Of a DNA stretch of 53,944 nucleotides, positions 8,965 to 17,679 are shown piece after piece. The stretch spans positions 1 to 53,944 of the forward strand of contig JAIEPT010000057.1 in the NCBI GenBank assembly GCA_019748295.1, given 5' to 3'. Below the pieces are notes generated by a model. The model did no database searches. It had not been told where the DNA came from and was given only the letters and a program-made list of their open reading frames with translations. The number at the start of each line of letters is the position of its first letter. The first letter of the stretch is position 1. The position numbers and the translations under genes were made by a program. The DNA comes from Gemmataceae bacterium (GTDB lineage: Bacteria; Planctomycetota; Planctomycetia; Gemmatales; Gemmataceae).

Positions 8965-9402
8965 ATGAAACCGACTCGCCAATACTGCACCTTCTACCTC
9001 GACCGGCTGATGTTCGGCGTGGAGGTGCAGAAGGTCCAGGAAGTGATCCGCTACCAGGAAATGACCCGCGTGCCGTTGGCTTCGCGCGTCGTGAAGGGGC
9101 TGATCAATCTTCGCGGCCAAATCGTTACCGCCATTGATCTTCGCCGCCGGCTTGAATTCGCCGATCGGCCCGCGGATCAGATGCCCATGAACGTCGTCGT
9201 TCGCACTGACGAGGGGCCGACCAGCCTGCTCGTGGACGACATCGGCGACGTGTTGGAAGTGGACGAAAACAGTTTCGAGCCTCCGCCGGAAACGCTTCGC
9301 GGCGTGGCCCGTGATGTGATTCGCGGGGCTTACAAGCTGAAGGATCGGCTCCTGCTTACCCTCGACAGCGACCGCGCGGCCAACCTGCCCCCGGCCGATT
9401 GA
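8965..9402 (+). CDS. cheW: Chemotaxis coupling protein CheW
   Basis: 145 residues from the ATG at 8965, with an aagga Shine-Dalgarno sequence. The whole protein is one CheW/SH3-like domain: YCTFYLDRLMFGVEVQKVQE, then VKGLINLRGQIVTAIDLRRR, then LLVDDIGDVLEV. It scaffolds CheA to the receptor array. The open frame extends upstream inside cheA but that part is a shadow. Its position between cheA and the MCP gene fits co-expression. Confidence 0.93.
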   Translation: MKPTRQYCTFYLDRLMFGVEVQKVQEVIRYQEMTRVPLASRVVKGLINLRGQIVTAIDLRRRLEFADRPADQMPMNVVVRTDEGPTSLLVDDIGDVLEVDENSFEPPPETLRGVARDVIRGAYKLKDRLLLTLDSDRAANLPPAD

Positions 9403-9532
9403 TCGAACCGAACTTTGCGGCTCCGACATCCTCGCGAGCTTGCGCCGCGCCGAAAATCACGCCCTGGTCCGAATCCCAAACCCGCGTTTCGTGTTCCCTT
9501 CGCGAAGCAATTGACACAAAGGACAAACCCGT

Positions 9533-11107
9533 ATGCGTACCTCTCAGACCCGGAAGACGACGAAGCAAGCCGACGCCCCGAAAGTTGATCGCGTCGAAAT
9601 CGAACGCCTCTATGACTTCGAGGCCCAGGTCAACGCCATCCACAAAGTGCAGGCCGTGATCGAGTTCAATCTCGATGGGACGATCCTCACCGCCAACGAC
9701 AACTTCTGCGTTACCGTGGGCTACTCCCTTGACGAGATCCGCGGCCGGCATCACGGCATGTTCGTCGAAGAGAGCTATCGCAACAGCGCCGAGTATCGCG
9801 AATTCTGGGCGAAGCTCGGCCGCGGCGAGTTCGTCTCGACCGACTTCAAACGCTTCGGCAAGGGGGGCAAAGAAATTTGGATTCGCGCCTCCTACAACCC
9901 GATTCCCGATCGCAGCGGCCGCATGGTCAAGGTTGTGAAATACGCGACCAACATCACCAGCGAAGCGAAAGACCGCGAACAACAGCGTCAGATGGAACTT
10001 CAGATTCAAGAAGCGGCCGAGCGCGATAAGGCTCAGGCCGAGGTGCTTCGCCGGAAAGTGGACGACATGCTGCAAGTCGTCAATGCGGCCGAAGAAGGCG
10101 ACCTCACCCGCGAAGTGACCGTCGGCGGAGAAGACACGATCGGCAAGATGGGCCACGGTCTCGCCGCGTTCCTCTCGGATCTCCGCGCCAGCATTCGCGG
10201 CATCGCCCAGACGGCCTCCGGCTTGTCGCTATCCTCGGACGAACTCGCTGCCGTCAGCCAACAGATGATGGCCAACGCTCAGGAAACGTCCGCCCAGGCA
10301 GGCGTGGTTTCCGCGGCCTCCGATCAGGTCAGCCGCAATGTGCAGACGGTGGCGACCGGCATCGAAGAGATGAGCGCCAGCATCAAGGAGATCGCCAAGA
10401 ACGCCAGCGACGCCGCCAAGGTTGCGACCACCGCGGTTCGCGTTGCCGAGACGACCAACACGACGATTTCCAAGCTCGGCGAATCGAGCGCGGAAATCGG
10501 CAAGGTCATCAAGGTCATCACCTCGATTGCTCAGCAAACCAACCTGCTCGCCCTCAACGCCACCATCGAAGCGGCTCGTGCGGGCGAAGCGGGCAAGGGC
10601 TTTGCCGTCGTGGCCAATGAAGTGAAGGAACTCGCGAAGGAAACCGCGAAGGCGACCGAAGACATCAGCCAGAAGATCGAAGCGATCCAACGCGACACGC
10701 GCGGAGCCGTCGAAGCGATCGGCCAGATTTCGGGCATCATCAATCAGGTGAACGACATCTCCAACACCATCGCCAGCGCTGTGGAAGAGCAGACGGCGAC
10801 CACGAACGAGATCGGCCGCAACGTGGCCGAGGCCGCCAAGGGAAGTGCGGAGATCGCCCAGAACATCTGCGCCGTCGCCTCCGCCGCGAAGAGCACGACC
10901 GAAGGGGCCGGCAACACCCGGACCGCGGGCGAAGAACTCGCTCGAATGGCGGGCGAGCTTACCCGCCTGGTCAGCAAGTTCCGCTACGAGGAAAGCACGA
11001 ACGGCAAGGCTGGCGCGCACGAAACCTCGGAAACGGCGACCAACGGCAAGAACGGCCACAATCGCCTCAACGGCAAGCACCGCTTCGCCGCCCCGTCACG
11101 ATCGTAG
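9533..11107 (+). CDS. Soluble methyl-accepting chemotaxis protein with N-terminal PAS domain
   Basis: 524 residues without any transmembrane helix, so a cytoplasmic receptor. Residues ~35-150 form a PAS domain ([17 protein letters not shown], then the [13 protein letters not shown] coiled-coil exit). A HAMP-like helix pair (~175-215, EEGDLTREV) follows. The signalling domain (~230-490) has the conserved tip [20 protein letters not shown]. Aer-like PAS receptors often sense redox or oxygen through bound cofactor; cofactor here unknown. The Ala/Glu/Gln-rich heptads offer methylation sites for the CheR and CheB encoded downstream. The tail is Asn/Gly/Lys-rich and lacks a clear CheR-binding pentapeptide. 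Confidence 0.93.
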   Translation: MRTSQTRKTTKQADAPKVDRVEIERLYDFEAQVNAIHKVQAVIEFNLDGTILTANDNFCVTVGYSLDEIRGRHHGMFVEESYRNSAEYREFWAKLGRGEFVSTDFKRFGKGGKEIWIRASYNPIPDRSGRMVKVVKYATNITSEAKDREQQRQMELQIQEAAERDKAQAEVLRRKVDDMLQVVNAAEEGDLTREVTVGGEDTIGKMGHGLAAFLSDLRASIRGIAQTASGLSLSSDELAAVSQQMMANAQETSAQAGVVSAASDQVSRNVQTVATGIEEMSASIKEIAKNASDAAKVATTAVRVAETTNTTISKLGESSAEIGKVIKVITSIAQQTNLLALNATIEAARAGEAGKGFAVVANEVKELAKETAKATEDISQKIEAIQRDTRGAVEAIGQISGIINQVNDISNTIASAVEEQTATTNEIGRNVAEAAKGSAEIAQNICAVASAAKSTTEGAGNTRTAGEELARMAGELTRLVSKFRYEESTNGKAGAHETSETATNGKNGHNRLNGKHRFAAPSRS

Positions 11108-11210
11108 TAGGCCGCCGGTTAGCCGCGACGCGCAGCGGAGCGCGGAATGAGCGTCACGCGACCGCATGACGCACTGTCCGCGCTCCCTTGCAGGTCGCGG
11201 CTAACCCTCA
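11108..11210. repeat. Inverted repeat D1 (family D) between mcp and cheY
   Basis: Arms 11117-11146 and 11177-11206, 30 nt with about four mismatches, starting ggttagccgcgac. The 30-nt loop contains gagcgtcacgcgaccgcatg, related to the loop of D2 and A1. It lies just after the mcp stop. Confidence 0.9.
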
Positions 11211-11267
11211 TCGAGAATCGATCGTCTGCGAAGGGCTGCCCCCTTCCCAAGAAAACTAGGAGCGAAC

Positions 11268-11648
11268 ATGAAGGCTTTGGTCATCGACGATTCCCGTGCC
11301 ATGCGAGTCATTCTTGGCGGGATGCTTAAGCAACTCGGCTTCGAGGTCGCGGACGCGGAAAACGGCCGAGTCGGGCTGGATCGGCTGCGTTCGATGGAGC
11401 AAATCGACATCGTCCTCGTCGATTGGAACATGCCGGAAATGAACGGCTACGAATTCCTCGTCAACATGCGGGCCGAACGCAAATACGACGAGGTGCGCAT
11501 CATGATGGTCACCACCGAGACCGAGATGTCGCAGATGCAGAAAGCGCTTTCGTCCGGCGCCAACGAATACGTGATGAAGCCCTTCACGCGAGAGGTCATC
11601 CAGGAAAAGCTGGAGATGCTCGGCGTGGTCGTCCACCAAGCGGCTTGA
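11268..11648 (+). CDS. cheY: CheY response regulator
   Basis: 126 residues, a lone receiver domain: Asp7-Asp8, phospho-acceptor Asp52 in VLVDWNMPEMNG, conserved Thr in MVTTETEM and Lys in YVMKPF. The start at 11268 has an upstream taggagcg sequence. Situated between mcp and cheB, it is the likely principal CheA target of this operon. Related in sequence to the minus-strand cheY at 5473 but lacks that protein's C-terminal tail. Confidence 0.93.
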   Translation: MKALVIDDSRAMRVILGGMLKQLGFEVADAENGRVGLDRLRSMEQIDIVLVDWNMPEMNGYEFLVNMRAERKYDEVRIMMVTTETEMSQMQKALSSGANEYVMKPFTREVIQEKLEMLGVVVHQAA

Positions 11649-11654
11649 GATTTT

Positions 11655-11945
11655 TCCTTCTCCCCTCTCCCCTTTGGGGAGAGGGGCTGGGGGTGAGGGG
11701 AAGGGCCCGTGCATAAACGTGTTGTCGCCCGCCAAGCCCCACCGTAAGCGCAGCGGACGATGGGGATCCGCTTCTATGTAGCCCTCTCGCTCCGCGAGAG
11801 GTAAGCGGCAGCGAAGCTTGCAACGGCATGGCGTTCATCCGCTTACCTCTCGCGGAGCGAGAGGGCTACATAGAAGCACACAAGCGTCAGCACCGCTCTC
11901 TCCCCTCACCCCCAGCACCTCTCCCCAAAGGGGAGAGGGGGCCAG
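11655..11945. repeat. Nested repeat block F2 / half-G / A2 between cheY and cheB
   Basis: The 319-bp gap holds three layers. Family F arms (11660-11700 and 11901-11940) have Pu/Py tracts around tctccccaaaggggag. A decayed half-copy of family G (gccaagccccaccgtaagcg, ~11734-11768) follows. Then a perfect family A element has 39-bp arms 11770-11808 and 11839-11877, with a 30-nt loop. No gene is present in this stretch. Confidence 0.92.
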
Positions 11946-11967
11946 AACATTCACGGATCAGATTCTT

Positions 11968-13116
11968 ATGCCGAAAATTCGCGTGATGGTGGTCGACGAC
12001 GCGGTGGTCGTCCGGCGCATGGTGAGCGATGTGTTGGCTTCCGACCCCGACCTCGAAGTCGCGGCGACGGCGCCGAACGGCAGAATCGCGCTTGCCAAGA
12101 TTCCGCAAGTCAATCCGGATCTCATCACGATGGATGTGGAGATGCCGGAGATGAACGGACTTGAAACGCTCAAGGAGCTGCGGAAAACGCATCCGATGCT
12201 GCCGGTCATCATGTTCAGCACGCAGACGCAGCGAGGCGCCTCAGCGACGCTTGACGCGCTCTCGCTGGGCGCCACCGACTACGTCACCAAGCCGGCCAAC
12301 GTCGGCAGCGTGGCGGAAGGCATGCAACGGCTCCGCGAACAGCTCATCCCCAAGATCCGCCTCTACTGCAAATCGAAGATTCAAGCATCAGCGTCCATTT
12401 CCATCCGCCCGTCAGCGACTCCCAAAGGAGAAGCCGGGGGCATGCGTATGGCGTCGGCAGGCAATTCGATGGTCGAATTGCTCGCCGTCGGCGTTTCGAC
12501 CGGAGGGCCGAACGCTCTTGCGGAGTTGCTGCCTCAGTTGCCAGGGGACTTGCCTGTCCCGGTGGTGATCGTGCAACATATGCCGCCTGTATTTACGCAA
12601 CTGCTGGCCAATCGTCTCGATGCTCAGTGTGCGATTCGAGTGCACGAAGGGATGGCCGGCGGAAAGCTGACGCCGGGCCATGCGTGGATCGCGCCGGGCG
12701 ATTTCCACATGAGCATCTTGAATGCGACCACCAGCAAGATGCTGACCCTGCATCAGGGTCCGCCTGAGAATTCGTGCCGCCCCGCAGTCGATGTGCTTTT
12801 TCGTTCGGCGGTCGAGAGCTACGGCTCCGGCGTGCTGGGAGTTATCCTTACCGGCATGGGACGGGACGGCCTTCGCGGATGCGAACGCATTCATGAAGCA
12901 GGCGGACAAATCTTGGCCCAGGATGAAGCGAGCAGCGTGGTCTGGGGAATGCCCGGCTTCGTGGCTCGCGCGGGGTTGGCGGAGAAGGTGCTGCCTTTGA
13001 AGGAAATGGCGCAGGAGATCGTTCGCCGGGTGCAACGAGGCCGCTCGCGCAATTCGGTGCACGTGGTTCCTTCCCGTCCAGGATCGGAAAAGTTACGGAG
13101 CGAATCATGCCGTTGA
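11968..13116 (+). CDS. cheB: Protein-glutamate methylesterase/glutaminase CheB
   Basis: 382 residues from the ATG at 11968. The receiver domain (1-125) has Asp10-Asp11, phospho-acceptor Asp56 and TKPAN. A linker of ~45 residues follows. The methylesterase domain (~170-365) carries the triad Ser177 (GVSTGG), His204 (IVQHMPP) and Asp300 (TGMGRDG). It demethylates or deamidates receptor glutamates after phosphorylation by CheA. The open frame upstream to 11818 consists of repeat A2/F2 sequence and was not used. The 3' end overlaps cheR by 10 bp, implying translational coupling. Confidence 0.95.
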   Translation: MPKIRVMVVDDAVVVRRMVSDVLASDPDLEVAATAPNGRIALAKIPQVNPDLITMDVEMPEMNGLETLKELRKTHPMLPVIMFSTQTQRGASATLDALSLGATDYVTKPANVGSVAEGMQRLREQLIPKIRLYCKSKIQASASISIRPSATPKGEAGGMRMASAGNSMVELLAVGVSTGGPNALAELLPQLPGDLPVPVVIVQHMPPVFTQLLANRLDAQCAIRVHEGMAGGKLTPGHAWIAPGDFHMSILNATTSKMLTLHQGPPENSCRPAVDVLFRSAVESYGSGVLGVILTGMGRDGLRGCERIHEAGGQILAQDEASSVVWGMPGFVARAGLAEKVLPLKEMAQEIVRRVQRGRSRNSVHVVPSRPGSEKLRSESCR

Positions 13117-13931
13117 ATGTTGCTGATTTCGAGTTCGTGCGAACGCTGGTTTCCAAACGCTCGGCCATCGTGCTCGATTCGGAAAAATCGTATCTGGTCG
13201 AATCGCGTCTGGTCCCCGTCGCCAAGAGCATTGGGCTGGCGACGACTTCGGATCTGGTCGCTCATCTGCGTTCGTCGCCGTCGAGCGGGCTGCATCAGAA
13301 AGTCGTCGAGGCGATGACGACGAACGAAACGTCGTTCTTCCGCGACATCCACCCTTTCGAGGCGTTCAAGAACGTCGTCGTCCCGGACATGCTGAAGCGG
13401 CGCGAAAGCACGCGGCAACTCCGTATCTGGTGCGGCGCGAGTTCCACCGGACAGGAACCGTTTTCGCTTGCGATGTTGTTGCGAGACGATTTTCCCTGCC
13501 TCAAGAGTTGGTCGGTGCGGATCATCGCGACGGACCTCTCCGACAACGTGCTCGAAAAGGCTCGCCGGGCAACTTTCTCGCAGCTTGAAGTGAACCGCGG
13601 GCTGCCTGCGTCCTACCTAGTGAAATACTTCGAGCGGCGCGGACTCGAGTGGCGGCTGAAAGACGAGATTTGCTCGATGGTGGAGTTCGGCAAGCTCAAC
13701 CTCATCGAAAGCTGGCCCGCGATGCCGCCGCTCGACGTGGTTTTCCTCCGCAACGTGCTCATCTACTTCGATGTGCCGACCAAGAAACAGATTCTCGCCA
13801 AGGTGCGAGCAGGGATGCGCTCCGACGGATACTTCTTCCTCGGCGGCGCCGAGACGACGTTGAACCTCGACGACAAATTCGAGCGCCTCGATTTCGATCG
13901 GGCAGGTTGCTACCGGCTGAAAAGCAAATAG
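13107..13931 (+). CDS. cheR: Chemotaxis protein methyltransferase CheR
   Basis: 274 residues, the usual length. The N-terminal helical domain (~1-75) contains KSYLVESRLVPVAKSIG and the TTNETSFFRD signature (~70). The SAM-binding Rossmann domain has 'LRIWCGASSTGQEPFSLAM' (~105) and the later DVVFLRNVLIYFD motif (~212). It methylates glutamates of the receptor at 9533. The start overlaps the end of cheB by 10 bp, so the opposing enzymes are made together. Confidence 0.95.
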   Translation: MPLNVADFEFVRTLVSKRSAIVLDSEKSYLVESRLVPVAKSIGLATTSDLVAHLRSSPSSGLHQKVVEAMTTNETSFFRDIHPFEAFKNVVVPDMLKRRESTRQLRIWCGASSTGQEPFSLAMLLRDDFPCLKSWSVRIIATDLSDNVLEKARRATFSQLEVNRGLPASYLVKYFERRGLEWRLKDEICSMVEFGKLNLIESWPAMPPLDVVFLRNVLIYFDVPTKKQILAKVRAGMRSDGYFFLGGAETTLNLDDKFERLDFDRAGCYRLKSK

Positions 13932-13963
13932 CCGCGCAATTGACGCGAGCAGAGGCGTCACTC

Positions 13964-14050
13964 CAAGCCCCAGGGTAAGCGCAGCGCACCCTGGGGGTCA
14001 GTCCGCGGATGAATCCCCAGGGTGCGCTGCGCTTACCCTGGGGGCTTGGC
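13964..14050. repeat. Inverted repeat G between cheR and cheX
   Basis: Arms 13964-13997 and 14016-14050 (34-35 nt, near-perfect, ccaagccccagggtaagcg) with an 18-nt loop containing ccgcggatgaat. A half-copy of the same arm lies at 11734-11768. Confidence 0.95.
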
Positions 14051-14093
14051 GGCTATCGAACGAGATGAAGCAGACGTTTTTTGGAGCGATGCC

Positions 14094-14552
14094 ATGTACG
14101 TGAGCAACGGCGAGATTCAGCAAGTCATCGAGTCCGTGTGGACGACGCTGCTCGGTTTCGAGGCCCAACCCGCGGACGGCACGACGGCGTTGCCGGACGA
14201 TCTCACCGGCTGCGTGCACATCACCGGCGAATGGGACGGCGTCGTCACCCTCGTGTGTCCGCGCCGCATGGTGCAGCGGGCCTCCGGCGTCATGTTCGGC
14301 ATCGACGCAGCCGCGGCTCCCAAGGATCTGCTGAACGACGCCCTGGGCGAACTCATCAACGTTTTGGGCGGAAATCTCAAGGCGCTGATGCCCGGCCCAT
14401 CCCGGCTCAGTCTGCCGATCGTGGTGGACGGTTCCGATTACACGATGGCCATTCGCAATGCTCGGGTCGTGAACCATGTGTCGTTCCAGTGCGACGACGA
14501 CTGCATGACGATCTGCGTGATGGAAGCCGACTCGCGGCCCGCCGAGATGTAG
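14094..14552 (+). CDS. CheX-like chemotaxis phosphatase, second copy
   Basis: 152 residues from the ATG at 14094, preceded by ttggagcg as Shine-Dalgarno; the longer frame to 14022 is repeat G. LGELINVLGGNLKALMP gives the CheX/CheC-type pair Glu86 and Asn89, followed by a second Asn in GGNLK. The N-terminal half (residues 1-75) has ITGEWDGVVTLVCP, typical of the CheX beta-sheet. It closes the plus-strand che operon, so CheY-P breakdown probably uses this enzyme plus the divergent CheX at 4906; no CheZ or CheC is seen. Probably paralogous to the first but only distantly similar. Confidence 0.78.
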   Translation: MYVSNGEIQQVIESVWTTLLGFEAQPADGTTALPDDLTGCVHITGEWDGVVTLVCPRRMVQRASGVMFGIDAAAAPKDLLNDALGELINVLGGNLKALMPGPSRLSLPIVVDGSDYTMAIRNARVVNHVSFQCDDDCMTICVMEADSRPAEM

Positions 14553-14614
14553 CTTTCGCGGGAACGTGGGAGCGGGAACCGCCGGGGATGAAGTGCGTCA
14601 GGACACGTCTTCCG

Positions 14615-14711
14615 AAGCTCCCCTCACCCGCCCTGCGGGCACCCTCTCCCCCGCGGCCACTCTACTGCGAGGTCGATCGTGGTCCCTGCGGGGGAGAGGG
14701 AGAGGTTCGCT
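14615..14711. repeat. Inverted repeat F3 between convergent genes
   Basis: Inverted Pu/Py arms 14641-14654 (accctctcccccgc) and 14688-14700 (gcgggggagaggg), with flanking ctcacccgccctgcgggc. It fills the gap between cheX and the convergent gene at 14721. Confidence 0.88.
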
Positions 14712-14720
14712 GCCGCCGCA

Positions 14721-15836
14721 TCACTTCGTGGTACGGCTTTCGGATTTGAATCGGTAGGCGTCCCATTGCTTGCGGTCGCGCGGGAGCGTGAACCAGGGCG
14801 GGTCGAGATGGTGCTGCACGGCGAGCTTTTGCAGCGTATCGGGATACTCGGGCCAACGGCCTTCGGCGCGGGCGAGTTTGGCGAGTTGCTCCTGATCGAG
14901 CTTCGGTTTCAACTCCGCATCGACGAACTTCTGCATCGGCTCGGATAACGCCTTGTAGCCGAACGCCCACCATTCATGCGGAAACGCCTGACCTCGCTTC
15001 GCGGCGAGTTCCGTCATCTTGATCGCGAATTCCGGCCAACGACCTTCGACGAATTTGGTTTTGATCGCCATGTTGACCTTGATGTTGAGTTGCACGCCCT
15101 TGGGCAGATCCGCGAAGAAGCGTGGCCCATCGGCACTGGGCAATGCGGGCGGATGGCGGTCGGCGAGTTCGACCAGCGTCATCGGAAAGAGCGGCCACCG
15201 CCCTTCCGATCGCAAGAGCCGATCCTTTTCCTCGGCGGTCAGCAAACGGAACAGATATTCATGGACGTACGTCTGCACATCGGGCGACAAGTCGGCGACC
15301 TGGGCAGGCAGTAGCCGTTTCTCTTCCAACTCACGCCAAAATCGCTGAGCGACGGCCCACTCGAATCGGCGCTGCTTCTCCTCTGCCTTGAGCTTGGCGA
15401 TCGCGTCGCTGCGCTCTTTGTCCTTCAGCGCCGCCACACGATCCCGCGTCGCTTTCGGCTGATGCTTGACCCAGTCCTGCTCGCGCAACATCCGAATGAC
15501 GGCGAGCTTCTTCTGCTTGTCCGGCGCCTGACGAATCTTCTCCTTGTCCTCGGCCGGCAATGTTTCGATCCAGGCGACGTATCGAGTCAGCACGTCGCGA
15601 AGCGGTTGGCCTTCGGGCTTCTGCAGATCGTGATCGAGTTGCAGAATCGCTTCGCGACGTTCGGCGGAAATCGTCTGGAAGTTCTTGGCCGCCTGGCGAA
15701 TGGCGGACGCGCGTTCCGGCATTTGCTGAAGCTGCGCCCAGCGGCGGCGATTCGCCTCCAACTCTTGCGGCGTCGGTTCGGGCACGACGGCCAAGAGCGC
15801 CGGCGCGAGCGTCAACCATACGATCGAGCGCGTCAT
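14721..15836 (-). CDS. Secreted EGRWP-repeat protein downstream of an anti-sigma factor
   Basis: 371 residues. A probable signal peptide (1-20, IVWLTLAPALLAVV) is followed by a helical, charged region with DUF3106-like character (QLQQMPERASAIRQAAKNF). Three later repeats share EGRWP then LA: SEGRWPLFPMTLVELAD (~209), VEGRWPEFAIKMTELA (~266) and AEGRWPEYPDTLQKLA (~330). It starts 12 bp after the anti-sigma stop, so the two form an operon; such pairs in planctomycetes suggest an envelope-stress sensor or effector. No enzyme motif seen; function unknown. Confidence 0.75.
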   Translation of the reverse strand: MTRSIVWLTLAPALLAVVPEPTPQELEANRRRWAQLQQMPERASAIRQAAKNFQTISAERREAILQLDHDLQKPEGQPLRDVLTRYVAWIETLPAEDKEKIRQAPDKQKKLAVIRMLREQDWVKHQPKATRDRVAALKDKERSDAIAKLKAEEKQRRFEWAVAQRFWRELEEKRLLPAQVADLSPDVQTYVHEYLFRLLTAEEKDRLLRSEGRWPLFPMTLVELADRHPPALPSADGPRFFADLPKGVQLNIKVNMAIKTKFVEGRWPEFAIKMTELAAKRGQAFPHEWWAFGYKALSEPMQKFVDAELKPKLDQEQLAKLARAEGRWPEYPDTLQKLAVQHHLDPPWFTLPRDRKQWDAYRFKSESRTTK

Positions 15837-15848
15837 GGCGTCCCTTGG

Positions 15849-16388
15849 TCAAAGTCCTGAGCCGGCGCCGAACAAGTCGGGCTGATCCAACGAACGCAGA
15901 AACTCCACGTCGTCGGCCCATTCGTATTCGTGCAAACGTTCCAGAGCATGCAAGTGGCGAACGATCGGCTCCTCCGCCTCGGCCGCATTCCGCGGCAAGA
16001 ACCATGCACCCGCGGCGAATCCGCCCAGCATCGCAAGCAAGACGGTTGCCGCGATCGTAAGCCGCATCCCCCATCGCGATGGTGCACGCACGGGGGTCGC
16101 CTTGCTGACGGATGCGGAAACCGACGACGGCATTTTCTCCAGCGACAGACGCGACATCGTTCGTTCGGTGAACGACGGCGAGGGCTGCGGGCGCGGCAGA
16201 TAATCGAGCAGCCCCCATGCTTGCCGCATCGCGTTGAGTTCGGTGCGCAGTTCGGGTTCTCGGCCCAGACGAGCTTCCAACGTTTGAGATTGGTCGTCGT
16301 CCAACTCGCCATCGAGATAGGCGGTCAGAATCTCGCGATCGTCCTCGCTGATCTTCGCCATCGAAAAGCCCAGTTCGCGATGCGGCAT
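15849..16388 (-). CDS. Single-TM anti-sigma factor-like protein
   Basis: 179 residues from 16388, or 170 from an internal ATG at 16361 (MAKISEDDREILTAYLDGEL), which is the more typical start. The N-terminal ~70 residues match the zinc-less ZAS-like/RseA style of planctomycete anti-sigma proteins (DDREILTAYLDGELD, REPELRTELNAM). One TM helix lies at ~107-130 (LTIAATVLLAMLGGFAAGAWF), followed by a short exported tail. No sigma factor gene is adjacent; the neighbour upstream is divergent. It leads an operon with the EGRWP protein. Confidence 0.78.
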   Translation of the reverse strand: MPHRELGFSMAKISEDDREILTAYLDGELDDDQSQTLEARLGREPELRTELNAMRQAWGLLDYLPRPQPSPSFTERTMSRLSLEKMPSSVSASVSKATPVRAPSRWGMRLTIAATVLLAMLGGFAAGAWFLPRNAAEAEEPIVRHLHALERLHEYEWADDVEFLRSLDQPDLFGAGSGL

Positions 16389-16526
16389 CTACGGCTACGC
16401 CCCCAGAATACCGAGTTCGTTGGGACGAAAGAAGAGGCGATCGGAAGCCGCTTGTTTTCGATTGGCGTGGCGGATCGGCGGCCTTACACTCACGCCATTC
16501 CATTCGAACTCCCGAGAACCGAAGCC

Positions 16527-17276
16527 ATGTCCGCCATCCATGCCGCTCCTGCCGCCGATCTGGAACTGCTCCGCAAGTACGACACGCCGACGATCTGCAA
16601 CGTCGTCGAGCTGTTCGACATCGTGCCGCGCACGTCGTTCTACATGGATGGCCGAATCCGCGCCTGTTATCCCAAGCTGCCGCCGATGGTGGGCTACGCA
16701 TCCACCGCGACCTTCCGCTCCGCCGGGGCGCCGCACGGCGGCAATGTCTACGCGGGACTCGGCGATCAAGTTGCCGCATTCGAGAAGGTTCCCGGGCCGC
16801 CGATCGTGGTCTTCCAGGATCTCGACAGCCCCGTCGTCGCCGCAACGTTCGGCGAAGTGATGTGCACGACGTACAAGACTTTCGGCGCCGCGGGACTGAT
16901 CACCAGCGGAGCGGCCCGCGACTTGGATCAAGTGGAGGCACTGAATTTTCCCTGCTTCTCCGATGGCGTGATCTGTGCTCACGGTTACTGTCAAATCCTG
17001 CAAGTGCATGGGCCGGTGCATGTCGGCGGCCTCACCGTTCACCCCGGCGATCTGCTGCATGGCGACTGCAACGGCGTCACGTCGATTCCCAATCATCTCG
17101 CCTCCGCCGTGGCGAACGCCTGCCCTGAGTTGGCAACGGCCGAGTCGATCGTGTTGGACTATCTGAAGGCGGGCCATGCGAACCTGCAAGGCTTCAACGA
17201 TGCCCGGAAGGCGAGCAAGGCGAAGATCGATGAACTCGCTCGGTCGCTGCGGGCGGAGGTCATTCCGGCTCGTTGA
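16527..17276 (+). CDS. RraA-family protein (HMG aldolase/demethylmenaquinone-methyltransferase-like)
   Basis: 249 residues from the ATG at 16527; earlier in-frame codons overlap the divergent anti-sigma gene. The RraA-like fold is indicated by DTPTICNVVELF (~18), 'GAAGLITSGAARDLDQVE' (~122) with the substrate/metal-binding Arg-Asp, and HPGDLLHGDCNGV (~172), where Asp coordinates divalent metal in 4-hydroxy-4-methyl-2-oxoglutarate aldolases. Members act as aldolases, oxaloacetate decarboxylases or RNase E inhibitors; which applies is not decidable. It stands alone. Confidence 0.82.
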   Translation: MSAIHAAPAADLELLRKYDTPTICNVVELFDIVPRTSFYMDGRIRACYPKLPPMVGYASTATFRSAGAPHGGNVYAGLGDQVAAFEKVPGPPIVVFQDLDSPVVAATFGEVMCTTYKTFGAAGLITSGAARDLDQVEALNFPCFSDGVICAHGYCQILQVHGPVHVGGLTVHPGDLLHGDCNGVTSIPNHLASAVANACPELATAESIVLDYLKAGHANLQGFNDARKASKAKIDELARSLRAEVIPAR

Positions 17277-17321
17277 GTCGGCGTGTGTGATTGAGCAGCG
17301 GCACGCACACCGCATTCGAAA

Positions 17322-17496
17322 GTGCTAACCACAGAGGCACGGAGGACACCGAGAAAGGCGGAAGATCGGAGAATGATGATCGGAGAATGAAGAAGTAAAA
17401 ATGGAAGCAGCGATCTTCTTTTCATTCTTCATTCTCCGATCTCCGATCATCAATCTCCGATCTTCTGCCTCTCTCTCTGTCCTCGGTGGTTAGCGT
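17322..17496. repeat. Inverted repeat L, containing 'aaccacagaggcac' type ends
   Basis: Outer arms gctaaccacagaggcacgg (17323 on) and the inverse of ctctgtcctcggtggttagcg (ending ~17495). Inner arms pair gatcggagaatgatgatcgg with ccgatctccgatcatc, including direct repeats of gatcggagaatga. The 17277-17679 gap has no gene. Confidence 0.85.
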
Positions 17497-17522
17497 CTTA
17501 TAGCCCTTCCCCCTGGCCGAAG

Positions 17523-17557
17523 CGCAATCGCGTCGCCTACGGCTCCTCGCTAAACGC
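17523..17557. repeat. Short dispersed repeat O, copy 1
   Basis: Contains cgtcgcctacggctcctcg followed by ctaaacg. Close copies occur at 23978-24004 and 32238-32269, all intergenic. Not obviously palindromic. Confidence 0.8.
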
Positions 17558-17679
17558 GGTGGATTGCCCAGCTTCCTTTCGGAAAAGTCAGCCTCCTCTC
17601 GCCTTCTGTGGAAGGGTATAACCGCGTCCCGCGACGTTGGAGAACGTCTTCGTTTGGCCCACTCGAGAAGGATCTTGCT

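Noticed and set aside
14022-14093. N-terminal extension of the second CheX
   Set aside because: Codons are the right arm of repeat G; the ATG at 14094 has a ribosome-binding site.
15331-16845. 504-residue minus-strand ORF
   Set aside because: Arg/Ser-rich shadow overlapping the anti-sigma factor, EGRWP protein and RraA-like gene.
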